Positions 24,803 to 34,409 of a stretch of 64,000 bases of DNA are shown here, piece by piece; the first letter of the stretch is position 1; the number at the start of each line of letters is the position of its first letter. Location: NCBI GenBank assembly GCA_963841105.1, contig CAWJCB010000028.1, positions 62,001 through 126,000 of the forward strand. Direction: 5' to 3'. The notes under the pieces are model-generated. The model ran no database searches and was not told the origin of the DNA. It worked only from the letters and a program-made list of their open reading frames with translations. The DNA is from VAZQ01 sp963841105 (lineage in GTDB: Bacteria; Pseudomonadota; Alphaproteobacteria; Rhizobiales; Xanthobacteraceae). The position numbers and the translations under genes were made by a program.

Positions 24803-27179
24803 CCTCGACGCGCACCGAAACCTGACCCGCGAGCAGGCGTTAGCGCTCGTCGACTGCGACCTCGACGCGCTGCTGCGGTTGGCGGCGCGCCGGCGCGATG
24901 CCGCGCACGGCTCGATCATCTCCTATTCGCGCAAAGTCTTCATTCCGCTGACCAAGCTTTGCCGCGACGTCTGCCATTACTGCGCCTTCGCGCGCCCGCC
25001 ACGCAAGAATGAGCCTGCGTTCTTGTCGCTTGACGCCGTGCTTTCCATCGCACGGGCCGGCCGCGCGGCAGGCTGCAAGGAGGCGCTGTTCACCCTCGGC
25101 GACAAACCCGAGCTGCGCTATCGCGCTGCGGCCGACGAGCTTGCCCGGCTCGGCCATGCCACGACCTTATCATATCTCGCCGAGGCGGCGCGCGCGGTGC
25201 TGGAGCAAACCGGATTGTTACCCCACCTCAATCCAGGGCATTTGACCACCAGCGACCTCATTGCATTGCGCACCGTGTCGGTGTCGCAAGGCCTCATGCT
25301 GGAGTCCGCATCCGCGCGGTTGTGCGCGCGGGATGGGCCGCATCATGGGTCGCCCGACAAGCGGCCGCAGGCGAGACTGGCGAGCATCCGCGCAGCCGGC
25401 GAGCAGCACGTGCCGTTCACCTCCGGCATCCTGATCGGCATCGGAGAAACAAGGCAGGAGCGGATCGACTCCCTCCTCGCGCTACGCGACATCCATGGGG
25501 TGCATGGTCATATCCAGGAGATCATCATCCAGAACTTCCGGCCGAAGGCCGGCACCCGCATGGCTGGCGCCCCCGCGCCCACCCTCGACGAGCTGTTGTG
25601 GACGATCGCGATCGCGCGCTTGCTCTTTGCGCCGTCGATGAACATCCAGGCGCCCCCCAACCTCAGCCCCGGCGAGCTGCATCGCCTGCTCGACGCCGGC
25701 ATCAATGACTGGGGCGGGGTATCTCCAGTCACGCCCGATCACGTCAATCCGGAGGCACCATGGCCGCATCTCAAGATGCTCGAGCGCGCCACCAATGCGG
25801 CAGGCAAGCAACTGGTCGAGCGTCTTGCCATTTATCCGGCCTATGCCCGTCGCGCGCACGCGTGGCTCGACCCTGCTCTGCGTACGCCGCTTCTGCAACT
25901 TACCGATGCCGACGGCTGGCCGCGCACCGATGAATGGTCGCCCGGGGAGTTGTGCGCGGTGCCCGAGCAAGCCGCTCCTCCAACGAGCCCGTCGGCTCTT
26001 GCCGGCGACGTCTCCTTAATCCTGACGAAAGCAGCTGCGGGCCGCGCTCTCGCAGAGGCCGAGATTGTCCGCCTCTTTCGCGCGCGCGGCAATGAATTCA
26101 CGGCAGTGTGCAACGCCGCGGATGAATTGCGGCACGCGACCAACGGCGACGTCGCCTCCTACGTCGTTACCCGCAACATCAACTACACCAACATCTGCTA
26201 CTTCAAATGCCAGTTCTGCGCCTTCTCGAAAGGCAAGATGAGCGAGAATTTGCGTGGCAGGCCCTACGATCTCCCGAACAGCGAGATCGCGCGGCGCGTG
26301 CGCGAGGCGTGGGCGCGAGGCGCCACTGAAGTCTGCATGCAGGGCGGCATTCACCCGAGCTACAACGGCGACAAATATCTCGACATCTGCAACGTTGTGA
26401 AAAGCGCCGCTCCAGGCATTCACATTCACGCGTTCTCGCCGCTGGAAGTGCACCAAGGCGCGCGAACACTCGGCGCACCGGTCGAGGAATTCCTGCTGGC
26501 GTTGAAGTCGAAGGGGTTGGGAACGCTGCCCGGCACCGCCGCGGAGATCCTCGACGACGAGGTGCGCGCGCAGCTCTGCCCCGACAAGATCCGCACCCGA
26601 GAGTGGCTCGACGTCATGCGCGCTGCGCACCGCGCCGGAATGAGAAGCACGGCAACCATCATGTTTGGTCACATCGACCGCTACCAGCATTGGGCACGCC
26701 ATCTTCTGCGCATTCGCGAGCTCCAGGCGGAGACGGGCGGCTTCACCGAATTCGTGCCCCTGCCCTTCGTCCACATGGAAGCGCCCATCTACCGCAAGGG
26801 TCGCTCGCGGCGCGGGCCTACCTTTCGGGAGGCAGTTCTGATGCACGCGATTGCACGCCTGGCGCTGCATCCGTTGATCACGAACATTCAGACCTCTTGG
26901 GTGAAGATGGGTCCGCAAGGAGCGAGAGCCTGCCTGGGCAGCGGGGCGAATGACCTCGGCGGCACGCTGATGGACGAGAGCATCACCCGTGCTGCCGGGG
27001 CGAGCCACGGGCAGGAGATGTCACCCGCGGAGATGGAGGCAATCATTCGGTCGTCTGGACGCAAGCCGCGGCAACGCAACACCCTCTATGAAACTGCTCC
27101 GGATGATCGCTACCTCGCTTCGTTTGCCGGTCCCGCCCGCGGAGGCGTTGTCGAACAGGGGATCGCCGCCGCGACATGA
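24792..27179 (+). CDS. fbiC: FO synthase, fused CofG-CofH radical SAM protein (coenzyme F420 biosynthesis)
   Basis: 795 residues from ATG 24792 (a GTG three codons earlier is possible). Two radical SAM domains are joined. The N-terminal CofG half has LCRDVCHYC with cluster cysteines C57, C61 and C64; the C-terminal CofH half has NICYFKCQFC with C469, C473 and C476, followed by QGGIHPSYNGDKYLDI and GGTLMDESITRAAGASHG, which are diagnostic for CofH. The enzyme makes 7,8-didemethyl-8-hydroxy-5-deazariboflavin from tyrosine and the riboflavin precursor 5-amino-6-ribitylaminouracil. Length is close to actinobacterial FbiC (about 850). It overlaps the deacylase by 11 bases and the PLP enzyme by four. 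The later F420 genes (cofC, cofD, cofE) are not in the window. Confidence 0.93.
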   Translation: MLDDLDAHRNLTREQALALVDCDLDALLRLAARRRDAAHGSIISYSRKVFIPLTKLCRDVCHYCAFARPPRKNEPAFLSLDAVLSIARAGRAAGCKEALFTLGDKPELRYRAAADELARLGHATTLSYLAEAARAVLEQTGLLPHLNPGHLTTSDLIALRTVSVSQGLMLESASARLCARDGPHHGSPDKRPQARLASIRAAGEQHVPFTSGILIGIGETRQERIDSLLALRDIHGVHGHIQEIIIQNFRPKAGTRMAGAPAPTLDELLWTIAIARLLFAPSMNIQAPPNLSPGELHRLLDAGINDWGGVSPVTPDHVNPEAPWPHLKMLERATNAAGKQLVERLAIYPAYARRAHAWLDPALRTPLLQLTDADGWPRTDEWSPGELCAVPEQAAPPTSPSALAGDVSLILTKAAAGRALAEAEIVRLFRARGNEFTAVCNAADELRHATNGDVASYVVTRNINYTNICYFKCQFCAFSKGKMSENLRGRPYDLPNSEIARRVREAWARGATEVCMQGGIHPSYNGDKYLDICNVVKSAAPGIHIHAFSPLEVHQGARTLGAPVEEFLLALKSKGLGTLPGTAAEILDDEVRAQLCPDKIRTREWLDVMRAAHRAGMRSTATIMFGHIDRYQHWARHLLRIRELQAETGGFTEFVPLPFVHMEAPIYRKGRSRRGPTFREAVLMHAIARLALHPLITNIQTSWVKMGPQGARACLGSGANDLGGTLMDESITRAAGASHGQEMSPAEMEAIIRSSGRKPRQRNTLYETAPDDRYLASFAGPARGGVVEQGIAAAT

Positions 27180-28678
27180 CGTCCTCGTTCCTGATCCGGC
27201 CGGACGTGGTTGACCGCAAGCGCAGGCGCGCAGCGGTCGAGTCGCTGCGGGCAGCGCGTGTGACCTTGCCGTCCTGGCGAGAGCTGGCGAAACCCGCGCT
27301 GATTCCTGCGGCAGCCGAACGGGCAGTGCAATCAGTCGATCCGGATGCGCCCGATGAGAAGAATCTCTGGCGGGTTCACTGGTTCAACGCCGCCGATCGC
27401 AGGCAACGCGTCGAGGTGCCGGGGCACGTCATCCTGCCGGAGGCATTGACCGGAGTGAAGTCGCCCATTGTCGTATTGCTGGGCCGGCGCTTCCCTATGA
27501 TCGGCGCGCACAAGGTCCTCGCCGCATATGCGTGTCTGGTGCCTCGGCTGGTTACCGGGCTGTTCGATCCGCAGCATCATCGCGCCGTCTGGCCGTCCAC
27601 AGGCAACTACTGCCGCGGCGGTGTCGCCATATCCCGCATACTCGGCTGCCGCGGCGTTGCTGTTCTGCCGGCGGGCATGAGCCGTGAGCGTTTCGAGTGG
27701 CTGGCGCAATGGGTCGGCGAGCCCGCCGACATCATCCGCACGCCGGGGACCGAGAGCAATGTCAAGGAAATTTACGATAAGTGCGCGGCGCTCGCACGCG
27801 ATGACAAGAACATCATCCTCAATCAGTTCTCCGAGTTCGCTAACTATCTGATCCACTATCAGTGCACCGGCGCTGCTTTCGATCGCGTCTTCTCGCACGT
27901 GCGGAAAGGTAACTCGCAATATCGCCTGGCCGCATTTGTGTCGGCGACCGGCTCAGCCGGCACCATCGCCGCAGGCGATTATCTCAAGCAGCTTCACGGC
28001 AGCAAGATTGCCGCGGTGGAAGCAATCGAGTGCCCCACCATGCTGTGCAATGGCTACGGCGAGCACAACATTCAGGGGATTGGCGACAAGCACATCCCTC
28101 TCATTCATAACGTGATGAACACGGACGTCGTGGCCGGCGTCTCTGATCTCGCCAGCAATTCTCTCAATGTATTGTTTGGGGGCAATATCGGGCGCAGCTA
28201 TCTCGTTGGCCGCAGTAAGATCGATCCCGAAGTGGTGCGAACCTTCGACGATATCGGTATATCGGGACTTGCCAATATCGTTGCCGCCGTGAAGATCTCC
28301 AAACATCTTGATCTCGGCACCGAGGACGTGATCATGACGGTCGCAACCGACAGTGCCTCCCTCTATGTAAGCGAGCGGCAGAGCTTCCTGGCGCGGCGTT
28401 ATCACGATGGCTTCGACGAGGTGAATGCCGGTGAGATTTTCAGCCGCCACTTGCAGGGCATTGCCGACGATCACGTTCTCGAGCTCACCCATTTCGATCG
28501 CAAACGGATATTCAACCTCGGATATTTCACCTGGGTGGAGCAGCAAGGAGTGTCTCTGGACGATTTTGAGCGACGCAAGGACCGGCGGTTCTGGCGCGCG
28601 CTGGTGGATACCATCCCGGAATGGGACCGGCTGATAGAGGAGTTCAACGCGGAGGTCGGCGCCGAGCGCGTCCACTGA
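27176..28678 (+). CDS. PLP-dependent enzyme of the cysteine synthase-like fold, role unknown
   Basis: 500 residues, start ATG overlapping the fbiC stop (ATGA). Features of fold-type II PLP enzymes are visible: GAHKVLAAYACL around residues 107-118 with a probable Schiff-base lysine, STGNYCRGGVAISRILGCRGVAVLP in place of the usual substrate-binding loop, and SATGSAGTIAAGDYLK as a glycine-rich phosphate-binding loop. It is longer than cysteine synthase (about 310) because of a 70-residue N-terminal and a long C-terminal extension. I do not recognise a named enzyme. Tight coupling with fbiC and the deacylase suggests it acts on an amino-acid-like intermediate, by elimination or replacement. Confidence 0.72.
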   Translation: MTSSFLIRPDVVDRKRRRAAVESLRAARVTLPSWRELAKPALIPAAAERAVQSVDPDAPDEKNLWRVHWFNAADRRQRVEVPGHVILPEALTGVKSPIVVLLGRRFPMIGAHKVLAAYACLVPRLVTGLFDPQHHRAVWPSTGNYCRGGVAISRILGCRGVAVLPAGMSRERFEWLAQWVGEPADIIRTPGTESNVKEIYDKCAALARDDKNIILNQFSEFANYLIHYQCTGAAFDRVFSHVRKGNSQYRLAAFVSATGSAGTIAAGDYLKQLHGSKIAAVEAIECPTMLCNGYGEHNIQGIGDKHIPLIHNVMNTDVVAGVSDLASNSLNVLFGGNIGRSYLVGRSKIDPEVVRTFDDIGISGLANIVAAVKISKHLDLGTEDVIMTVATDSASLYVSERQSFLARRYHDGFDEVNAGEIFSRHLQGIADDHVLELTHFDRKRIFNLGYFTWVEQQGVSLDDFERRKDRRFWRALVDTIPEWDRLIEEFNAEVGAERVH

Positions 28679-28720
28679 AGCATCGTTTCCATGAACCCAA
28701 TCAACTTGAAAACCCCCCGA

Positions 28721-28832
28721 CCTCATCCTGAGGAGGCGCACAGCGCCGTCTCGAAGGATGGCGATTGGCGCGATCGGTCTTGCTTGCGGCCGTCCTTCGA
28801 GACGCCCGCTACGCGGGCTCCTCAGGACGAGG
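28721..28832. repeat. Palindromic intergenic repeat, family 1, copy a
   Basis: A 112-bp element bounded by CCTCATCCTGAGGAGGCGC and GCGGGCTCCTCAGGACGAGG, with an inner inverted pair CGTCTCGAAGGATGG / CCGTCCTTCGAGACG. It can fold into a long hairpin. The same unit occurs in the opposite orientation at 48543-48690. It lies in the gap ahead of the CoA-transferase gene, whose open frame runs through it only by chance. Confidence 0.85.
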
Positions 28833-28846
28833 TTAGTGATTTTAAA

Positions 28847-29833
28847 ATGACGACGGCCAAGCGCAAGGAAAGCCCGCGGACGGTTCCAAGCTATCTCGAG
28901 CTGCGGGAAGGTTTATCGCGGCGCGACCGGAGTCTGCGCGACAAGGTCATTTCCCTCGAAGAAGCCGCATCCTTCGTGCGCGACGGGGATTCGGTCGGCA
29001 TTGGCGGCAGCACCATGTCGCGGACGCCGATGGGCATGATTTGGGCGCTCATTCGCGCCGGCAGGAAGGGATTGACCTGCTCGCGCAGCATCGTTTCAAG
29101 CGATGGCGACCTGCTGCTTGCATCGGGCGTGTGCAATCACGTGGTGACGAGCTGGTTCAGCCAGGGGATTCTCTGGGGCGTGTCGAAGGTGATGCGACAT
29201 CACGTCGAGAGCGGGAAAGCCAGGTTTGACGAATGGAGCCACATGGCCATGGGCATGCGGTTCCGGGCCGGCGCGATGGGCGTGCCTTTCATGCCGATTC
29301 GCTCCATGCTCGGATCGGATGTGCGCAAGCAGCGGCCGGAACCGGTCGAGATCGACTGCCCCTTCACCGGCGAGAAGATCCTGCTGGTTCCCGCGCTCAA
29401 CCCGGACGTCGCCCTCATTCACGTTCAGCGCTGCGATGCCTACGGCAACGCGCAGATCGACGGGCTGCAATTCATGGACATCGATCTGGCAATGGCCGCC
29501 AACAAAGTGATTCTCACCACCGAACGCGTCGTCTCGAACGACCAGATCCGCCGCGCACCCGATCAGACGAAAATTCCTTTTTTTGCCGTCGATGCCGTTG
29601 TCGAGCTCCCGTTCGGATGCGCCCCGCACGAATGCTATGGCGTGAACGAGCCGATGATCCGCCATATGGAGCATTATGTCGGGCTGGTGAACAAGGACCC
29701 GGTCAAGGGCATGCAGCACTACCTCGACAAGTTCGTCTACGCGCCGAGATCATGGAGTGGCTTTCTCGACTTGATTGGCGTCGATGAGCTCCTCGAAGCC
29801 GCCCGCGCAGGGACGAGCATTTACGATGCTTAA
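28847..29833 (+). CDS. CoA-transferase alpha subunit (GctA/IpdA-like)
   Basis: 328 residues. I start at ATG 28847, just after the repeat element; the longer frame translates the repeat. The family pattern begins DKVISLEEAASFVRDGDSVGIGGST, followed by ALIRAGRKGLTC and the CoA-binding loop region ALNPDVALIHVQRCDAYGNAQIDG, as in glutaconate CoA-transferase and the steroid-degradation IpdA. These enzymes move CoA between acids, or in IpdAB open a ring after CoA activation. A matching beta subunit is found at 34410, separated by a block on the other strand. Together they would activate or cleave an acid intermediate of the surrounding catabolic cluster. Confidence 0.83.
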   Translation: MTTAKRKESPRTVPSYLELREGLSRRDRSLRDKVISLEEAASFVRDGDSVGIGGSTMSRTPMGMIWALIRAGRKGLTCSRSIVSSDGDLLLASGVCNHVVTSWFSQGILWGVSKVMRHHVESGKARFDEWSHMAMGMRFRAGAMGVPFMPIRSMLGSDVRKQRPEPVEIDCPFTGEKILLVPALNPDVALIHVQRCDAYGNAQIDGLQFMDIDLAMAANKVILTTERVVSNDQIRRAPDQTKIPFFAVDAVVELPFGCAPHECYGVNEPMIRHMEHYVGLVNKDPVKGMQHYLDKFVYAPRSWSGFLDLIGVDELLEAARAGTSIYDA

Positions 29834-29947
29834 CGCTTGGAATCAGACCCGGTCGCAGCCACACTCGCGACGCGCTCCCTCTCCCCATCAGTTTCTCGAT
29901 CCGCACCTGGACGCCGTGGCCACGCAGCTTGGGTGAAGCCGCTCACC

Positions 29948-31109
29948 TCAAATAATCCGTGTATTGAGAATCCGATCGCTGGCGGCGATGCGCGCCGAGG
30001 CGTTCTGCGCCATTTCCGCTTTCGCCTCGGCGAGGTCCTGCGCGGTGCGCACGGATTGCTCATCGTCCATCCATTGGCGGGAGAAGACATAGACGAAGGC
30101 CGAGCGGGCGTAGCGCTTTTGCGAATAGCGCATCAAGCGGTCTGCAAGCGGCACGTCGTCCGCCAGCGCCTCGGCCGCAAGCACGTAGCCGTCCTCCGCC
30201 GCCATCGCTGCGCCTTGGGTGAGATGCGGCGGGAAAACGTGCGCCGCATCCCCGCCGATCACCACGCGTCCGCGAAACCATGGCCATGGCAGCAGCATCG
30301 GCTCGATCGGGCTGTAGACAATGTCGGAACCGGCATCGAGCGAGGCGCGGATCTCCGCAACATAGCTGCCGTATTGCGCGAGTCGCTCGCGCAGGAGCCG
30401 CGGGTAATCCTCGCGAGCGAACACGGCATCCGACGCCTCCGGGCGGATGTGGAAGAGATACATGAGATCGTTGCTGAGCGGCATGGCGCCGGTCTTGCTG
30501 CCTATGCCCTGCAGAAATTCGATCGCCTGCACGTAGTCCACCCGTGGCACCTGCAGCCGCCAGGCGCCGTAGCCCGAGGGCCGCGGCACAAAGGCGGTGC
30601 CGACAAGATAGACGCGCGTCGCCGAGCGGATACCGTCGAAGCCGGCGATGAGATCGAAAGGTTCAGCGCGGCCGTTCGAGAATTGCGCGACGACGCGCTC
30701 GCCTTCGTCGCAAATTTCCTGCACCATGGTGCCCAACCGCACGTTCGACACTGGCGCGTTGCGCCGCGGCAAGCAGGATGTCGTGTAGCTCGCGCCGCGA
30801 CAGCGCGCAGACGGCTGGCACGCGCTCATCGCCGAGCAGGAACTTATGCCGGACAATGAGCTCCCGGTTCGGATCGAAAATGCACATATGGTCGTAGACG
30901 AAGCCGGTCGCGAGGATCGGTTCGAGCACGCCGAGCGCTTCGTAAATGCGAAGCGCATTCGCCGGCTGGCCGAGGCCGACGCCCGGCACGCTGGTAGCCG
31001 GGCGGCGTTCGATCAGCACGACCTCGACGCCCCGCTGGGCGAATGCGGTCGCCGCGGTGAGCCCGCCGACGCCGCCGCCCACCACCAGCACGCGACGAAT
31101 TTTGCTCAT
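29948..31109 (-). pseudogene. FAD-dependent monooxygenase (salicylate hydroxylase-like), frameshifted
   Basis: From ATG 31109 the frame has the dinucleotide-binding motif VVGGGVGGLTAATAFAQRG and IERRP, then LSRRELHDILLAAAQRAS. Around 30746-30752 one extra base shifts the frame; the next frame continues NVRLGTMVQEICDEGERVV, GFDGIRSATR and the second FAD motif GGDAAHVFPPHLTQGAAMAAEDG to the stop at 29948. The complete product would be about 386 residues, right for single-component aromatic hydroxylases (PHBH fold), which use NAD(P)H and O2. It is transcribed with the TRAP transporter upstream, so its substrate may be the imported acid. Confidence 0.8.
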
Positions 31110-31213
31110 GACCCCGCGCTAACTAATCACTGTGGCCATCGCAAATTGCGTCTGTTCCACGAGCGCGTAAGCTGAGCGGACCTCGCGGGGAATCAACATC
31201 ATCGAAACGTGCT

Positions 31214-32491
31214 TTAGCGCCACAGACGCAGCGGCGCGAGCGTAATTTCCGGAATGTAGGTGATGAGACCGAGCGCAATGAGATAGATTGCGAGGAACGG
31301 CAGTATGCCGCGGTACAGGCTTTGCAGCTCGATCCCAAACAGCGCGTGCGTCGCAAAGAGATTGAGCCCGAACGGCGGGACGAACATTCCGACTGCAAGA
31401 TTGACCGTGACGATGATGCCGAAGTGAATTTGATCGACGCCCGCTTGCTCGACGAGCGGAACGAGCAGTGGCGTGAGGATCAGGATCGCGGCCGGCGGTT
31501 CGAGCACCGTGCCGACAAACAACAGCACTATGTTGATGACGAGAAGCAGGAGCCAGGTCTCGAAATGATAGCTCACAATGAGCTCGACGAGCTGCGCCGG
31601 AAATCCGCTGGTCGTGATGAGCCAGGAGTAAGCGCCGGCGGCGGAGACGATGATGAGAATCTGCGAAATGACCTTGGCAGAATCGATCGCCGTCTGCCAC
31701 AGGCTGGCCCAGGTCATTTCGCGATAAATGAAGACCGCGACGATAATGGCGTAGACGCACGCGACGCCGGCGGCTTCGGTCGGAGTGAAAATGCCGCCAT
31801 AGATGCCGCCGAGAATGACCACCGGCGCGAACAGCGCCCAGATCGCCTCGCGCGTCGTGCGCGAGATATTGCGCCAGCGCAAAGGATCTGTAAGCGGCAC
31901 GATGTGCACGCGCGCGTAGTAGAGGAGATAGACTGAGATCAGCGCCCCGATCAGCAGGCCCGGCACGATGCCGGCGAGGAAAAGCTTAGGCACCGATTGC
32001 TGCGCGGCGATGCCGTAGATGATCATGGTGATCGAGGGCGGAATGATCGTCGCAATCGCGCCGCAGGATGCAATCAGGCTTCCCGAGAACACCTTGGTGT
32101 AGCCGCGGCGGCTCAGTTCCGGGACCATCAGCCGGCCGATAGCCGCAACACAGCCGACGCTCGAGCCCGACATCGAACCGAACAGCTCTGCCGACGCGAT
32201 CGTTGCGAGCGCGAGCGAGCCGCGAATGCCGCCGATGATCGACAGCGCCCATTCGACGATCCGCCGCGCGATGCCGCCGCGGCCCATCACCTCGCCGGCG
32301 AAAATGAACAGCGGCACTGCAAGCAGCGGAAAATTATCGAGCCCGCCGAACAGCGCCATGTGCACCGGCTCCATCGTGCCGATATGCAGCGCGACCATGC
32401 CGATGGCCGCCGCGCCGATGAGCACGACGAAAATCGGAATGCCGATGCAAAGGAGCGCGATAGGCAGGACAATGAGAACGAGCGCGGCCAT
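31214..32491 (-). CDS. dctM: TRAP transporter large permease
   Basis: 425 residues; start at ATG 32491, 12 bases after the small permease gene, and not the farther in-frame ATG at 32620. About 12 membrane helices with DctM marks: FIFAGEVMGRGGIARRIVEWALSIIGG, SAELFGSMSGSSVGCVAAIG and PPSITMIIYGIAAQQSVPKLFLAGIVPG. It forms the sodium-driven channel of a tripartite ATP-independent importer with DctQ and the periplasmic DctP. TRAP systems import carboxylates, amino acids or sugar acids. Confidence 0.9.
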   Translation of the reverse strand: MAALVLIVLPIALLCIGIPIFVVLIGAAAIGMVALHIGTMEPVHMALFGGLDNFPLLAVPLFIFAGEVMGRGGIARRIVEWALSIIGGIRGSLALATIASAELFGSMSGSSVGCVAAIGRLMVPELSRRGYTKVFSGSLIASCGAIATIIPPSITMIIYGIAAQQSVPKLFLAGIVPGLLIGALISVYLLYYARVHIVPLTDPLRWRNISRTTREAIWALFAPVVILGGIYGGIFTPTEAAGVACVYAIIVAVFIYREMTWASLWQTAIDSAKVISQILIIVSAAGAYSWLITTSGFPAQLVELIVSYHFETWLLLLVINIVLLFVGTVLEPPAAILILTPLLVPLVEQAGVDQIHFGIIVTVNLAVGMFVPPFGLNLFATHALFGIELQSLYRGILPFLAIYLIALGLITYIPEITLAPLRLWR

Positions 32492-32502
32492 GCCCCGTTG
32501 TC

Positions 32503-33036
32503 CTAGTCGTAACCGTGCTCGTCCAGCGTCGGCTCCGGTGCTTTGGGATCGAACACGCGTGCGAGCGCAAGCAGCATGATCAAGGTGAGCGAAACCGGCA
32601 CCACGCCCTGCGGAATCCACATCGGGAATTGCAGCGCGTCACTGCGCTGATCGAATTGGAACAACAGCGTCACCACCTGAAAGCTCCCGGTGACCACGGG
32701 GACGAGAATGCCGACGAACACGAGCGTGCTGAATATGTGCAGCGGCCGGCGCCAGGAGACCGGCGCGAGATTGAGGAAAGCGTCGATGCGAATATGCGCC
32801 TGCTGCCAGGCGACCGAAATCGCGCCGACGTAAACTCCGAAGATCATCACGAACAGCATGCTCTCCTCGGCCCAGGAGAACGGCGAACGGAAGATATAAC
32901 GGCCGATGATATTCGCCGCGTTAACCGCGACGACGAACAACAGCGCGGCGGCGGCAAGCGCGAGGCCGATATCAGCAATGCGCGTCGCTGACCAGTCGAT
33001 CGAGGCTACGAGTTCGGGAGGGTTTGCTTTGCACAA
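32503..33036 (-). CDS. dctQ: TRAP transporter small permease
   Basis: 177 residues with four membrane helices (LALAAAALLFVVAVNAANIIGRYIF; ESMLFVMIFGVYVGAISVAW; a third around residues 100-120; a last one near SLTLIMLLALARVF). FSWAEESMLFVMIFGVY is the typical DctQ signature. It stabilises the large permease and contacts the binding protein. It lies between dctP (110 bases upstream) and dctM (12 bases downstream). Confidence 0.9.
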   Translation of the reverse strand: MCKANPPELVASIDWSATRIADIGLALAAAALLFVVAVNAANIIGRYIFRSPFSWAEESMLFVMIFGVYVGAISVAWQQAHIRIDAFLNLAPVSWRRPLHIFSTLVFVGILVPVVTGSFQVVTLLFQFDQRSDALQFPMWIPQGVVPVSLTLIMLLALARVFDPKAPEPTLDEHGYD

Positions 33037-33146
33037 ACTAAACCTTTTCTAGTCGGAGGCGAACCGTCGAGCGAGCGATGCATGCGACGGTACGCGCACC
33101 GGCTTCTCCTCAGCCCTTATTGCAGTGGATTCCGCGCGCGGCGCGG

Positions 33147-34178
33147 TCACTTGTTGGCGACCGTGTCAGCCCCGGCTTTGATCTTCGTATAGAATTCCTT
33201 GAGCGGCGCATTCTTGTCGAGGATCGGCTGCAGCGCGGCGCTGACGCGGCGCACCGCCTCTTGCTGCTCGGCGGGCGACAGCGTCACGATCTTGCCGCCG
33301 TGCTGCATCCAACTTTCGCGGTCCTGTTTGAGCCGATTAACGTTCCAGGCATTCACCTGCGGCTCGGCGCGCGCGCCGGCCTCCATCACCGCTTTCTGCA
33401 AATCGGGCGGCAGACGGTCGTACCAGACCTTGCTGACGAGGCTGATGGCGCAGAGCGACCACAGATGCGTATCGAGGATGTTCGGCGCCGCATCGTAATA
33501 CTTGAAGGCGACGAACACCGGCACGCCGGAGCTCACGCCGTCGATCGTTCCCTGCTGCAGCGCCGGTAGCACTTCCTGCAGAGACATCGGCACGGCGGAT
33601 GCGCCGAGCGAGTTGACCTGCGCCTGCTCGCTCTCGCTCGCCAGCACGCGGATGCGCTTACCGGAAAAATCGGCGAGCTTCGTCATCGGCGCCTTGGTGT
33701 CGAAAGACTGCGTGTCATAGACATAGGCAGCGTTGAACACGACGCCGCGCGAAGCGGCGAGATCGCTGATGGTCTGCCGCACCTGCGGAACGAGCAGCGC
33801 ACGCCGCACGTGGTCGATGTCTTTGAATAGACCGGCCATCGCCAGACCCTGGAAGCGCGGATCGGCGCCGACGAAGAGCTCGGCCGGGCCGGTGGCGGCT
33901 TCTATGGTGCCGAGCCGCAAACCTTCGGTCTGGCGCTGCGCGCCGCCGAGCTGGCTCGCGGGATAGATGTTGACGCGGATGCGGTTATTGGTCGCCTTCT
34001 CCAGCTCGGTTTTGTAGATTTTGATGAATTCGTGCTGCACGTCGTTGATGGTCTGGGTCGCGAATTTCAGCACGAATTCCTGCGCGCAAGCCGGCCCTGC
34101 CACGAACACGGTCGTCGCCGCCATGACCGCAAAAGCCAGACGCGCGCGGGCTTTGACGCCAAGTTCTCCGATAGCCAT
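33147..34178 (-). CDS. dctP: TRAP transporter periplasmic solute-binding protein
   Basis: 343 residues from ATG 34178, with GGAGGAA eight bases upstream; the open frame extends further but without a site. Signal peptide LAFAVMAATTVFVAGPACAQ. DctP-family blocks: FVLKFATQTINDVQHEFIKIYKTELEKATNNR, IYPASQLGGAQRQTEGLRLGTIEAA, FSGKRIRVLASESEQAQVNSLGASAVPMSLQEVLPALQQGTIDGVSSG; the conserved Arg of this block (KRIRV) usually clamps the ligand carboxylate. It heads the dctPQM-monooxygenase operon. Confidence 0.9.
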   Translation of the reverse strand: MAIGELGVKARARLAFAVMAATTVFVAGPACAQEFVLKFATQTINDVQHEFIKIYKTELEKATNNRIRVNIYPASQLGGAQRQTEGLRLGTIEAATGPAELFVGADPRFQGLAMAGLFKDIDHVRRALLVPQVRQTISDLAASRGVVFNAAYVYDTQSFDTKAPMTKLADFSGKRIRVLASESEQAQVNSLGASAVPMSLQEVLPALQQGTIDGVSSGVPVFVAFKYYDAAPNILDTHLWSLCAISLVSKVWYDRLPPDLQKAVMEAGARAEPQVNAWNVNRLKQDRESWMQHGGKIVTLSPAEQQEAVRRVSAALQPILDKNAPLKEFYTKIKAGADTVANK

Positions 34179-34409
34179 ATGACCGTTCCTCCGATGAACA
34201 TCGGGATGGTACCGGCATCCGGTCACCGATTTCAATGAGCCCTCGCTGCGACGCTTCCGCCGTTCGCGGCGGCAAGCCAAGCCGCCTTGCGAAAGTCATT
34301 GGATTTTGGTTCGTTATGACGGGACTGAGGGCTGGGTAAACATACGCTTCATTTCAACGGATGCCCCCTGAATGATAGGCGCCTGCCCGTACATGCGAGA
34401 CATGCTCCA

